Shown one piece after another: positions 1-15,275 of a stretch of 15,275 nucleotides of DNA. This DNA comes from Thoreauomyces humboldtii (Eukaryota; Chytridiomycota; Chytridiomycetes; Spizellomycetales; Powellomycetaceae), in contig JADGJA010000552.1 in the NCBI GenBank assembly GCA_027596035.1, forward strand, positions 1-15,275, written 5' to 3'. The notes under the pieces are model-generated. The model had not been told where the DNA came from and did not search any database. It was given only the letters and a program-made list of their open reading frames with translations. Numbering within the stretch: the stretch's first letter is position 1; every line of letters begins with the position of its first letter. A program made the translations under genes and the position numbers.

Positions 1-99
1 TTCTAAACTCGACTTGTGGTTTGCAGCGTCATTTTTGTATAACTGAAATAAGAAGAAGAGAAGAAAAAAAAAACAAAGGGAACAAAGAAGCGTCCGTCA
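1..99. other. 3' flank of the USP7 gene
   Basis: This is downstream of the USP7 stop codon. The plus strand is A/G-rich (a run of A at about 64-73), so the USP7 transcript side is T/C-rich. I see no canonical AATAAA on the minus strand and no gene. Confidence 0.5.
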
Positions 100-5106
<5,007 letters not shown>

Positions 5107-5354
5107 TGTAAAAGAGCTCCGGTCGAGAAGGGTCCTTTCAGAAAGCAAGCTAGAATCGATCGAGCGCAGCGAGCGTTACGAAGGGGTACGACCGAGATGG
5201 GGTTGGAATATCTGCTGAGGGAGGGGTATGGGCCGGAGGGGCAGGGCTGGATTCGACGATGCCTTTCGACGAAGCGGCGAGTTACCGAGGTTCCTCTCTT
5301 TCTGCGGTGGGAATATGATAGGAAGCGAGTCTAGATGGATCTACGTTTTCTCTG

Positions 5355-5390
5355 TATATCTCTCTCTCTGTCTCTCTGTTCTCTTGTTGC
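5355..5390. repeat. CT-rich microsatellite
   Basis: Imperfect run of CT/TCTCTG units in the divergent promoter region, about 250-290 bases upstream of the USP7 start codon (on its non-template side it reads GA-rich). Confidence 0.8.
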
Positions 5391-5510
5391 TGGGGTTGGC
5401 TGTTGTCGTGGTGTCTTGATTGCCCAAAGGTTAATGGGTGGGGGGGCCCTTCTGCTGGGTGAGGAGGGGAAGGAATCTCGTCAAACGGCCAGAGGGCGTC
5501 CTCCCCCATC

Positions 5511-5536
5511 ACACACACACACACACACGCACACAC
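5511..5536. repeat. (AC)n microsatellite
   Basis: About nine AC units, one GC interruption, then three more AC units. It is a simple dinucleotide repeat in the divergent intergenic region, likely length-variable between strains. Confidence 0.9.
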
Positions 5537-6531
5537 CACTTGGGGCAGCCACAAGAGTACGGCAGGGGTTTTCTGACCTCGCAACCCACTATATGCATAT
5601 ACATATATACAGTGCGACACTTGCCAAAGGAAGGGAGGAGCTTGAAAGCGGTAGAGCGTTTGGGAGGGAGGGATGAGATGTTATACGTGCGGTCTAGAGG
5701 TATTGGACGGATACCGTGCACAAACGGGGCGTCGGGCACACCAACACCTTCCTCTGAACGAACGGGACGGCAAAGTACTTGGCAAAGGTAGAAGGGCCCA
5801 GAGCTAACAGCACAGATGGATCTCTCTGCCATGTTTTAACGCCTTCTTTGATCGAGCATTAGTTGAAGGCTACGGCTGTAGCCCTCTGACTTTGTGAACG
5901 CAGCTTGGTTGATGTTTTCCGATAGCGCATCCGTGCCGCCTTTTCCCCATTCACGAAGGACGGCTACGGATGGTCTCGCTCACCGTCAAAGTACTGAACA
6001 AAGCCAATGTACACAAAGCCAAGCGGCTCGGAAGGTGCTTAGCAACGTCTCATGCACCGCGGTGGAAGGGTTGGGCGGCCGAAACCTTCTGTAGCCCGGT
6101 CGGCCTCGTGTTCGACAGACCTGCGGGTCAGCTTCTTGGACCTCACCCCGGCAACACCTCCTCCATCCTTCCGTTCAGCGGAAACCTGAACACGCACCGG
6201 TAACGTGCAGCAACATTCCGGAAAAAAGTAATGGCACGAGGTCGAAGAGCGCTTCCTTGCAGATCCATGAACAATCTGATTCAACCGCTCATGACTGACA
6301 CCTCCGCACGGCCGGGAGGGGGCGCATGCATCGTTGCGCCCATAGGTCCCTCTCTCTTGGCGTTAGTTGACCGACCGCTCGGCCTCGAGCCTCCGGCATC
6401 GTACGCTGTACCAGCTCATGCACATTACGCAATGTGGGTGCTATTTGCGGTGACAAAAGCATAGGGTCGTCTCCACTCCGGGTTACCCCCACGGCAATCA
6501 AAACATTCCTCTTCCACCTCGTTGCGTGCGC

Positions 6532-6539
6532 GATATATT
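6532..6539 (+). promoter_or_regulatory. Possible TATA-like element of the membrane-protein gene
   Basis: GATATATT lies 153 bases before the start codon at 6692, followed by a pyrimidine-rich leader. If it sets transcription about 30 bases downstream, the ATG at 6546 would be left out of the mRNA. Fungal core promoters are variable, so this is only a candidate. Confidence 0.25.
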
Positions 6540-6691
6540 CCTCTCATGTCCAAGTCCCATCACATTCCTGTCTCTTCCAAAAGCCGACGGTCACTTGCCA
6601 ATACATTCTCCAGGCCATCATCTTCTAACCTGCATCGCAGCCATCCAGAGCTGAGAGCCATCATTTTGATCGCTTCAGACTCCGACGCACC

Positions 6692-9214
6692 ATGCCCATT
6701 TCACAGACCTTCTCCGATTCTCGAATCGCGGGCATCATGAACAACACCAACAACAGCATCCCACAAGAGTCCGACGAATGCATCTCGGAAAGCGACTCCC
6801 TTCCTCGTCAGAACGCCAACATCCTGCGACGACGACCCTCCATGCCCAAGGTCATGGTAGCAGGTCATCCCATCATGACCCACATCGACGAAGCCAGCAA
6901 CGATGCGTTGCCCTCCAAGATCCTCAACGATCGGATCGCTTTGAACAGTCAGTTGGGTCCGCTGCATTCCAACTTGCAGAGTCAGCATGTCCTGCAGCCG
7001 TCCATCAGGGGCGATAGGATCGGGATCGTGGGCGCCAGTTCCGTCAGGGTCGGGGAGAGTCAGGCGATGAGGAGAGGTGCCAAGAGACTCGTGAGACCAT
7101 CTGGGGATAAGTTGGAGGGATTGGAGAAGGGAGAGGTCGATTACGACGTGGTGAGTTCCAGGGGGAAGGAGATCTTTTGTTTGCCTTTGAATGTTCGGGG
7201 TTCTTACAAGCGTCGAACATGCATTTTCGATAGGGAGTTCCGAGTTGGGCAGAACACCGGAGCGCAGGAGAGGTAACGGGATCATCGAGCTTCTCGGCGC
7301 AACTGGGGCTAGTTCCTCAATCTTTCTTTTCTCTCCGCTTTCCAGGTGGTTTTGTACGCTCGTCTCACGCAAGGAATGTTTATGCTGGCACTCGCTCTCG
7401 GATGCGTGCTGCTGGTGAATCTACTCCACAAGGCCGTCCTGCCCAACTCGTACGGCCAGCCCCTCACCCATGCTTTTCTCGCGCTTGCATCCTTCGGGGT
7501 CTCGATGACCGGAGGTGGGATGGTAGGCGCGGGGATTCATCATGCTCTCACCATCATCGCTCTGACTCGGTATGAGAGTGGAATGTGTTGCGCCGGCGAG
7601 CTGTCTGCAACTGCGAGGCTGACCCAATATGATTGTTCATGGATGTAGAGGCGCCGACTGTTACATCATGGTACGTGAACCGCCGGTTTTCAAAGAAGGT
7701 ATTATCTTCTCGTTAACGAAATGGTCAACCAACAGGCAACGAACTACCAAACGCGCAACCCGTTGATCCTGATCCCACGAGCCCTCAAATGCACGCTCCG
7801 CAACGCAAAGGACACCAAAGGCAAAGAGCTCGTCCGTCTCTTCCTCATCGGAACCCTCCTCATCTCCACATGGGCACTCTCCCTCATCCTCTCCTTCGCC
7901 ATGGTCTCTGTCGAATGGGTGGGGGCCACGACGGCAGCATCGGCAGGAGCCTGCACGAAACCCGTGTACGACGTCATGTCGCTCACGGACCTCCGAACCG
8001 CTTTCGTGACCGCCACCTCCGTCTCCAAGGCCATCTTCGAGGACGACCAAGGCGTCGGCGTCGTCGGTAGCATGCTGCCGAGCAAGACTTCAGATGTGTA
8101 CGTCACGGCGGATGGGATCCTCATGCGGGCGAGCGCGACTTATGAGCCTACCAACGTCGCCTGTACCGTGGTCTCGAGTAACACCACCGCGTCCCCGTTC
8201 TATGGCGTCAGCCCGATTTTCTGCGATAGCTCGTATCTGCAGACGGTGGTGGGGGCGCAGATCATGTTCAAGATCGGCTTGCCGACAAAGTACTGTCCAG
8301 GTAAGAAAACCTTTCACCGAAAAGCCAGCATGAGATGCTGTTTTCTTATTACAACGCTGACAATTGGTGGGGTTTTTCTGTTGGAAGATTGCTCGAACTC
8401 TGGGTTATACGAATACCATTCCATCATCACCGACGTGAGCTACTACACCGGACAAATCAGCGTCCTCTACTCCGACACCATCTCCGCCTCCGCCCGTCCC
8501 ACCTTCGTAGGGTACTCCAGCCTGGTGTCAGGAGTCGACACGAACCTAGCTACCAACATCCAAACCGCCTTCTCCGTGACCCCAGCCTACCTCCTCGTGG
8601 GATCCCAACAAGCTCGCCAACCCGCCATGTTCGCATCCTGTCTCTCCCCGTCGGGCGAGTTCGTGTCCGCACCGACGGACGCAGCCGTGGCACGATCCGT
8701 GTTGGCGGTCCTCCAGACCGTCATGTTGACGTACACCGAGTCGATCGACGCCAGTTGCATGATATCGACCGCGAGCGGACACGGACACGCCAGCATCGCC
8801 CAGTGGGTCATCACGACAGTGGAGGTCGTGTCTTCGATCTTGGCGTTCGCTGTCATCTTGATCATGTGGGAGGCTCGAAGGACCGTCAAGCAGGTTCATC
8901 CTCATGCTTATGTCAGGGGACTCAGCATCATGAGGGATCCGCTGAGGTTCATGGTATCCATGAGGGATTGCACGGCTTTCTGGAGTAGGTGTCAGGGTGG
9001 GTGTGATGCCAACGGGGATCTGTTGAGGATGGCTAGTGCAGGTTTGGTGTGCAAGTATGGGGAGGAGAGCGCCACGAAGCATCTGGAGATCGGACATCTC
9101 ATGTTTGGGAACCCCGCTGATATCGTGCCGATCAGGGATGGGAGGGAATACAGTGGACGACCAGGAGAGGAGTGGGGTGTTTGGAGGAAAGGAGGGAGGA
9201 GGGACAGAGACTAG
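6692..9214 (+). CDS. Predicted four-pass membrane protein of unknown function, five exons
   Basis: I do not recognise the family. Exons: 6692-7150, 7346-7569, 7649-7670, 7736-8300, 8388-9214; all introns GT-AG; phases close to 2097 bases (698 aa). The start is the first ATG after an in-frame TAA in the leader, in the context CGCACCATG. Residues 1-155 are polar and probably disordered (NNTNNS, RRRPS). Predicted membrane segments are about 163-185 (MFMLALALGCVLLVNLL), 193-225 (Gly-rich: SFGVSMTGGGMVGAGI), 268-292 (LFLIGTLLISTWALSLILSF) and 561-583 (VVSSILAFAVILIMWEARR). The loop between the last two, about 270 residues, holds roughly seven cysteines (for example KYCPDCSNSG) and likely faces outward, if the basic residues after each segment mark the cytosolic side. 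The tail (584-698) has further cysteines (RCQGGC). No catalytic motif is visible; a surface or vacuolar role is only a guess. Confidence 0.8.
7649..7670 (+). other. 22-base microexon (exon 3) of the membrane-protein gene
   Basis: Flanked by TAG at 7646-7648 and GTACGT at 7671-7676. It completes an Arg codon split across intron 2 and codes RGADCYIM before ATNYQTRNPL in exon 4. Without it, exons 2 and 4 do not join in frame, so it is required for the long reading frame downstream. Confidence 0.7.
8301..8387 (+). other. Intron 4 of the membrane-protein gene: 87 bases, frame-preserving, without stop codons
   Basis: Donor GTAAGA at 8301, acceptor TTGGAAG ending at 8387, and a good branch-site candidate CTGAC at about 8357. 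The join gives KYCP-DCSNSG. If retained, the intron adds 29 codons in frame, including the hydrophobic run CCFLITTLTIGGVFLL. I chose the spliced form because the donor and branch site are good; no transcript evidence is available. Confidence 0.65.
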
Positions 9215-9778
9215 GCAAACTTGAGGGGTGGGACGGGATGCTCTTGTATTGCTTGGATCTGTTTTGTTTTACTTTCTGCACAAATAACTTTATACTACCA
9301 GTCTGCTGCGTCGGCAGAAACTGTTGCCAAGGAAAAGTCAAGTCGGACGGGTCACTTTCGTCCGGAAGGGCGAGAGTAGTTGTGCTTGTGATTATCTCTT
9401 ACGCAGCAAAGTTGGTCAAGTGTTGAACAAGATGGAACCCGTCCTCATCGCTGTCCTAACAAGTCCTCCCCGCCCGGTGGTGCACGTTTCAGAGTGTGTT
9501 CGAATAGCCTTGGTAGCTCCGAGACTTTGAGCCCCCGTCACTGTGCACGGGGTTTCGCGTCTGTCATCATCCCATTCCTCTGCCCCCCACACACGCTCAT
9601 TGCCGTTGCTCCCTCATCCGAAGCTCGTCATCCAAGTCCATCGCGCCGCCCGAGTAGTCGTCCTCCTCATGAGCTACGGCACCAACGGCGTCGCGGGTAG
9701 GCCCTGGCAGGCTAAGGCAAAGAAATGATGATATAAGTATTTCTCATATGCACAGTCTTTGCCAAAGTCCCGTCAGTC
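9215..9778. other. Convergent 3' intergenic region
   Basis: This is the gap between the ends of the membrane-protein gene (plus) and the MAP kinase gene (minus), so it holds both 3' UTRs and poly(A) sites. A weak AAATAA at 9282-9287, about 70 bases past the membrane-protein stop, may be its poly(A) signal. A small CTTTG-C-CAAAG palindrome lies near 9758-9768, just past the kinase stop. I see no gene. Confidence 0.6.
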
Positions 9779-11451
<1,673 letters not shown>

Positions 11452-11942
11452 TGTTGCAAAAGGCTACTGGAGGCGGAAAGTTGGGTGTGATATGGGGACC
11501 GAGGGATTGGAGGCGCGAGGAGAACGCGGTGAGCACGTTTCCGTGGTGTACCCAGCGGAGAGCCTGAAGAACCGGGATACTACCTTCTGGATGCCGGATT
11601 CAGGGGAGATGGGCTGGACGAGGACGTTCGGTGGAGGGGAGGCAGCTGCCTGGGAGTGTGTGTTGGTTGGGCTTCTTAGGAGATGTGGGGTGGTAAGGAT
11701 GGGGAATGGGCCTCCGCGTGCTGCCGTCGTCGCCACTTCGGCAACCTCTCGATGATGACAGGCCCCGCCTCACGTACCGCGCACCCTTCCCATATCCTCT
11801 GCACCGGCCAGACAACCACCGCTACCGCTCATCTTGGGGATCCCATTGCGCAATCCCAGCACGAGATCGCAGGTAAGAAAAGGATTCTACCACGGACCAG
11901 CCTCGCACTCCAGGGTTCCCCAGCCGAATCCATCGCCGTTTC

Positions 11943-11962
11943 CACACACACACACACACACC
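11943..11962. repeat. (CA)n microsatellite
   Basis: About nine to ten CA units about 500 bases upstream of the MAP kinase start codon. Confidence 0.85.
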
Positions 11963-12398
11963 GTCTGAATAGGACCTGCTGCCATCAGAGCAACTGGAAG
12001 CCTGCTTGCCACCGCTGCTTGAGTATCAAACCTCTCAACTCAAAGGACTTGATCAAAAGCTAGGTTTCGACAGCGCACGACGAAGCCAGGCGTCGTCGTA
12101 TGCGCTATCACCAATGAAGGGTGAGTTCGTCCTCGACCTCGACCTCGATCTTGCAAAGAAACCAGCGATCCCAGTGAGGTAAAGGTAAGTGAGGCACTGT
12201 GATTGACTCGCGAGGAAGCCCTGGCAAAGAGACTCTCATTCTGTAATGGCATTGCGACGGCGGCCTTCAAGACACGACACAGAAGGAGCAGAAGACTGGA
12301 ACTCTTCGCAAAGCGTTGCACACCAAGGACAGAGACGATCGCACCAGCCAATGACGCAGACAAGACAAGCAAGACAAGAGTTTTGTGTATATATGTTT

Positions 12399-12404
12399 TT
12401 TATT
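12399..12404 (-). promoter_or_regulatory. Possible poly(A) signal on the minus strand
   Basis: Reads AATAAA on the minus strand inside an AT-rich island (about 12385-12415) in otherwise GC-rich DNA. It would fit the 3' end of a minus-strand transcript from 12.4-13.8 kb, but no coding sequence is recognisable there, and it may be chance in an AT-rich patch. Confidence 0.25.
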
Positions 12405-12599
12405 ATATAACATAAAACAACGGAAAGCTTCTCCATGTTTGGTGTGTGACTTGTTTGTGGGGGACTTGTTGGTGAAGGACTTGATAATTGCCCGAGGGCT
12501 GTAAACAACGCCGGTGGTGGTGGACCGGTAACTTGTGATGTCGTAACTTGTTTGTTGGGGAACTGTCAAGAGAGAGAGGAAACGAGAGGAGAGATCGGT

Positions 12600-12628
12600 C
12601 AGCGACGACGATGACGACGACGACAGAG
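12600..12628. repeat. GAC/GAT trinucleotide repeat
   Basis: Run of GACGAC/GATGAC units, imperfect. I see no reading frame around it with other protein-like features. Confidence 0.7.
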
Positions 12629-12856
12629 ATGAAAAAAGCAAACATACCTTTGTTGTGAGAATTCTCTATTGGGCCGATTCGGGCCCTTCTAGGCACCCCC
12701 CTCCCTAGACTGCCCACCCCGCCTACGAGAAGAACGGGAAAGGGCGAAAGTCAGTGACGACGTCGACAGCGAAGCGAAGCGTTGCGGGAGGAAGGGACTC
12801 ACCGGCGAAAGGGGTCCGAACGGTGGCAAATTGCCGGCGGGCGTGGTCGGTCCTCC

Positions 12857-12908
12857 GGGGAGGGGGAGGGTATAGTTGAGGGTATATGGGTATATGGTTG
12901 AGGGTATC
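12857..12908 (+). repeat. G-rich minisatellite with GAGGGTAT units
   Basis: Three closely spaced G-runs (GGGGAGGGGGAGGG) lead into repeated GAGGGTATA/TGGGTATA/GAGGGTATC units. The pattern of G-runs separated by short loops could fold as a G-quadruplex on the plus strand. It is not near a recognised start or end of a gene. Confidence 0.6.
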
Positions 12909-13615
12909 TGCGTTCGGTTCAGGTTTGCCGTGAGGGAAAACGGAAGGGAGGAAGCGCAGAGAGGGGAATCCTCTTATATCTGAGTAGCGAACGGGGATGG
13001 GGGAATTCAGCGACTTTCCGTGCGCTGTGAGCCTGTTCTTGCACTATGGCGTGATTTCCCCGTGCGTTGTGCCTGTGACGTAGACGTTGCTACCTAAGGT
13101 CCCGAGCCGGGTATGCGCCTCGATAAGGGAATCCACATGACCCACCCCTCACCGGGAGATAAGGATGAGGCGTAATTACGACTGGTCCGGTCCTTGACCT
13201 TGCCATATAAGGTTGAAAGAGGCATAGCTCCTTCCCCCAGAACCCGGTTTGGACGCCAATCCGACACTGTAGGTTCTCGGGACACTTTTCGCAATGTTCC
13301 TTCAACGATGGGAATAGAAACCGCCCATGGCTCGGGCGGTTGGTCTCGAGGCCGATGGGAATTCAGGAGGGAGCTGCGATGAGGCGCACAGGCGTTTTGC
13401 AGGTTGGGAAGCTCCACCAGGTCTTTTACGTCGAGAGAACAGCGATTTCGGTAGGTTTTGGACAGCTCTGCGCAGCGAAGAAACGGAGAATCTTTTAAAG
13501 GCTTTCCACAGTGCAGACGTTGACGACAACGGCATCCGGCAATAAGGTTGCCTACGAGGGCAGGCACCGGCACTAGCTGCGGTGGCGTCAGTGAGCCCGT
13601 GTTCTACTTTGGAGA

Positions 13616-13638
13616 AGTAGGGGATGAAGTAGGGGATC
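13616..13638. repeat. Short tandem direct repeat
   Basis: Two adjacent near-identical copies of an 11-12 base unit, AGTAGGGGATGA and AGTAGGGGATCG. There is no apparent function. Confidence 0.7.
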
Positions 13639-13748
13639 GAGAATTGGAAGTTCGAAAAAGGAAGCTCGCGTGGACGCTGCGCATGGGATGAAACATGGAT
13701 TCCCGCAAGATGGCAGAAGGCCAGCGGGGCAGCAAGAGGTCGGGATAC

Positions 13749-14345
13749 TTTCCATTGCGAACGGAACCTGACTACGGCTAACCAAGATTTGGACAGGATA
13801 GGACGACGGGACGAAAGCAAACATCAATGACGACTATTACTAACATGATCTGGACAGGAGAAGGAGAGCCTCAGGGAGCATTGCCCAGGTCAACGGTAGC
13901 TGTGGAATGCGGAAGAAACCTGGAGAACGAAAGGAGGCATTTACGAAGCCTAACGGAGCTTTATGGAAAGTAGAAGGAATCAGGAAGAGGGAAAGCAGGA
14001 GCGGGTAGGAGCACTGCAAACATCAACCAACGGTGGTAAAGGGAATGGGAGTGAAGACTGAAAAGAAACAGAGAACACCGAGAACTACAGGGGAGCATCG
14101 GGTGAACGGAGAGGAAAGGGTAGCATCGCGAATGGCAAGGGAATTCTCTAGGGATGGCAAACAGGAAGCAGGAAAGCAGAAGGGCAGGAGAGCATTGCGA
14201 ACGTTAATGGTGGTAATAGAATGAGGAACTGGATTGAAGGAAGAAGCCAGAAGAGAAGCATGGCGGACATTACTGAACGGGATCGGACGAAACTGAAAGG
14301 ATAAGAGACGTCAACGGGTGCATCGCGGCAAGAATGGTCGCCATG
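13749..14345. repeat. Decayed purine-rich tandem repeat array, unit about 60-70 bases
   Basis: A loose motif, roughly GGAGCATTGCGAACgtyAAyGGtGGtAA followed by a purine-rich spacer, recurs near 13753, 13875, 13935, 14008, 14092/14120, 14189, 14255 and 14316. Spacing is mostly 60-73 bases. Copies are poorly conserved and contain stops in most frames, so it looks like an old minisatellite or a decayed element rather than a coding repeat. Boundaries are approximate. Confidence 0.5.
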
Positions 14346-14363
14346 GAAAAGAAGGGGACGTGG

Positions 14364-14395
14364 AAACATAGGATCTGTATCTTGGCATGTGCCAT
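14364..14395 (+). repeat. Direct repeat, copy 1
   Basis: Starts AAACATAGG and ends GCATGTGCCAT. It matches 14497-14529 at most positions, 133 bases away. Part of the repeat-rich region on the right. Confidence 0.55.
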
Positions 14396-14496
14396 TGTAC
14401 TCAACGTCGACGAAACGGAATGGACGTGACTGTTCACGAGAAAAGAAGGCATGAAGGGAAGCGTCGGGAGCATGATGAGTGATCAAGAGACCATGT

Positions 14497-14529
14497 AAAC
14501 ATAGGCTTTCGCATCGTAGCATATGCCAT
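14497..14529 (+). repeat. Direct repeat, copy 2
   Basis: Starts AAACATAGG and ends GCATATGCCAT, the partner of 14364-14395. Confidence 0.55.
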
Positions 14530-15134
14530 GCCAAGGTGCTCGAGTTGGATGAGAAAGCAGAAGCCTCCCTACTTCCTCATCTTAGAATACCATGGATGCG
14601 CCCCCACACGCCGGCATCTACGTCCCTCCTGTCACTGAAAGCGCTGAATGCGGTCGACCTATGCCCATTCCCGCTCAACCTTCCCTTCCCGCACATTCAA
14701 TCGGGGACGCTTCGCCTACCGCCCTCGGAGTCCCTACGGTCCACATCGCACGATGAATCTCCGCATCAGACATCAAACGCTTCGGACGATTCCGCCCGGA
14801 GCCTCCAAGGCAAGACGAGCATTCGAAGATCGTAGACAGTGTGCAGGTGAGGACGGGACCAATTGATGGATGGGCCGGAGCGACGCGCAGATCGATCATG
14901 TGCAGGGTGGACCCTGGATACCACCGAGTTTCGAGGGGAGTAGACGAACGATTCGCGAGAACAGTCACGGGTGCGGTGAGAGCTGCTGAAGGCGAGGATC
15001 AGGGAAGGAGAATGGATGAACCTAATATGGTGATCTTCCACGTTCGGACAACGGGAAAGCCAAGATAGTGGGCACACACATCATTGATCGACGCGGGACG
15101 GATCACGGCAGGGCCCGGCACGTACTACGCCGCC

Positions 15135-15158
15135 AGGACCAGGACCAGGACCAGGGCA
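15135..15158. repeat. CCAGGA hexamer repeat
   Basis: About four perfect tandem copies. In the frame that is open to the window edge it would encode alternating Gln-Asp. Confidence 0.8.
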
Positions 15159-15251
15159 AAAGAGGAGATATCACGGAGGGGGTTGGCAACGTGGGCTTTG
15201 ATTCGAGCCTGCACTCCCAAACCACAAGGGTGACGATGGGGATTGCCCCTG

Positions 15252-15275
15252 GGGTGGTGGTGATGGTGGTGGTGG
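15252..15275. repeat. GGT trinucleotide repeat at the window edge
   Basis: GGT units with one GAT interruption run into the end of the window, so the true length is unknown. Confidence 0.8.

Larger units (their letters stand above)
5107..6691. promoter_or_regulatory. Divergent intergenic region between the USP7 and membrane-protein genes
   Basis: The two flanking genes start at its two ends and are read away from each other, so it must hold both promoters and 5' leaders. I found no convincing coding sequence in it; open frames are short and lack family features. It contains a CT-rich tract at about 5355-5390, an AC repeat at 5511-5536 and an AT-rich TATATGCATATACATATATA-like stretch at about 5590-5610. 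A TATA-like GATATATT lies at 6532-6539. The last 200 bases before 6692 are pyrimidine-rich, as is common in fungal leaders. Confidence 0.6.
11452..13680. other. Intergenic region upstream of the MAP kinase gene, no supported gene
   Basis: This should contain the kinase promoter and leader at its left end. The remaining open frames lack ATG starts or conserved motifs, or are low-complexity. It holds a CA repeat (about 11943-11962), CGACCT hexamers (about 12127-12145), GACAAG-type repeats (about 12357-12378), a GAC-rich tract (about 12605-12625) and a G-rich minisatellite (12857-12908). A minus-strand AATAAA at 12404-12399 hints at a transcript whose body I cannot identify. Confidence 0.5.
14346..15275. 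other. Right-hand region, no supported gene; possible gene edge
   Basis: Apart from the direct repeats, two small signals are worth recording. An ATG in good context (ATACCATGG) at 14592 opens a 54-codon Pro/Ala-rich frame ending at 14756. A frame open from 15026 to the window edge reads protein-like text (KAKIVGTHIIDRRG) with no ATG until 15235. Neither has a clear splice partner. Simple repeats CCAGGA (about 15135-15158) and GGT (15252-15275) lie at the end. Confidence 0.35.

Noticed and set aside
8335..8988. Arg/His-rich plus-strand frame of 217 codons
   Set aside because: It is an out-of-frame reading of exon 5 of the membrane protein. The real frame carries the last membrane segment and joins exon 4 in phase.
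13094..13573. Minus-strand open frame of about 159 codons
   Set aside because: Its first codon is GTG, not ATG. It has no known motif, and its composition looks like translated non-coding DNA.
13302..13820. Minus-strand open frame of about 172 codons
   Set aside because: It begins at TTG, overlaps the previous frame and extends into the decayed repeat region. No conserved features are visible.
14346..14360. Idea that the right-hand repeats are a CRISPR-like array
   Set aside because: Copies are degenerate, spacing is irregular and the context is a eukaryotic nuclear genome.

Overview
This window is nuclear DNA of a fungus, probably a basidiomycete, although another fungal lineage is not excluded. 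The reasons are compact genes split by many short GT-AG introns (mostly 59-130 bases), fungal-type gene content and microsatellite-rich intergenic DNA. There is no sign of bacterial operons, CRISPR arrays, insertion sequences, rRNA or tRNA genes.

Layout. (1) Positions 100-5106, minus strand: a complete 14-exon gene for a USP7/Ubp15-type deubiquitinase (about 1151 aa: MATH domain, USP catalytic domain, tandem UBL/ICP0-binding-type domains). Its intron 9 holds a decayed second copy of the first ~200 bases of exon 9. (2) Positions 5107-6691: a 1.6-kb divergent promoter region with CT, AC and AT-rich simple repeats. (3) Positions 6692-9214, plus strand: a five-exon gene for an unrecognised 698-aa membrane protein with four predicted membrane segments, a large cysteine-containing loop and a 22-base microexon. 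(4) Positions 9215-9778: the short gap between two convergent genes. (5) Positions 9779-11451, minus strand: a complete eight-exon gene for a TEY-type MAP kinase of the Slt2/Mpk1 (cell wall integrity) family, 365 aa. (6) Positions 11452-15275: about 3.8 kb with no gene I can support. It holds microsatellites, a G-rich minisatellite, a decayed purine-rich repeat array and a possible gene edge at the far right.

The three genes look like ordinary single-copy nuclear neighbours and nothing shows that they work together. The exon models were built by hand from splice signals, reading phase and match to conserved family motifs. The phases close exactly in all three genes (3456, 2097 and 1098 coding bases). 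No new multi-gene system was found. The most unusual structure is the exon-derived sequence inside USP7 intron 9, whose splice donor lies at the duplication seam.
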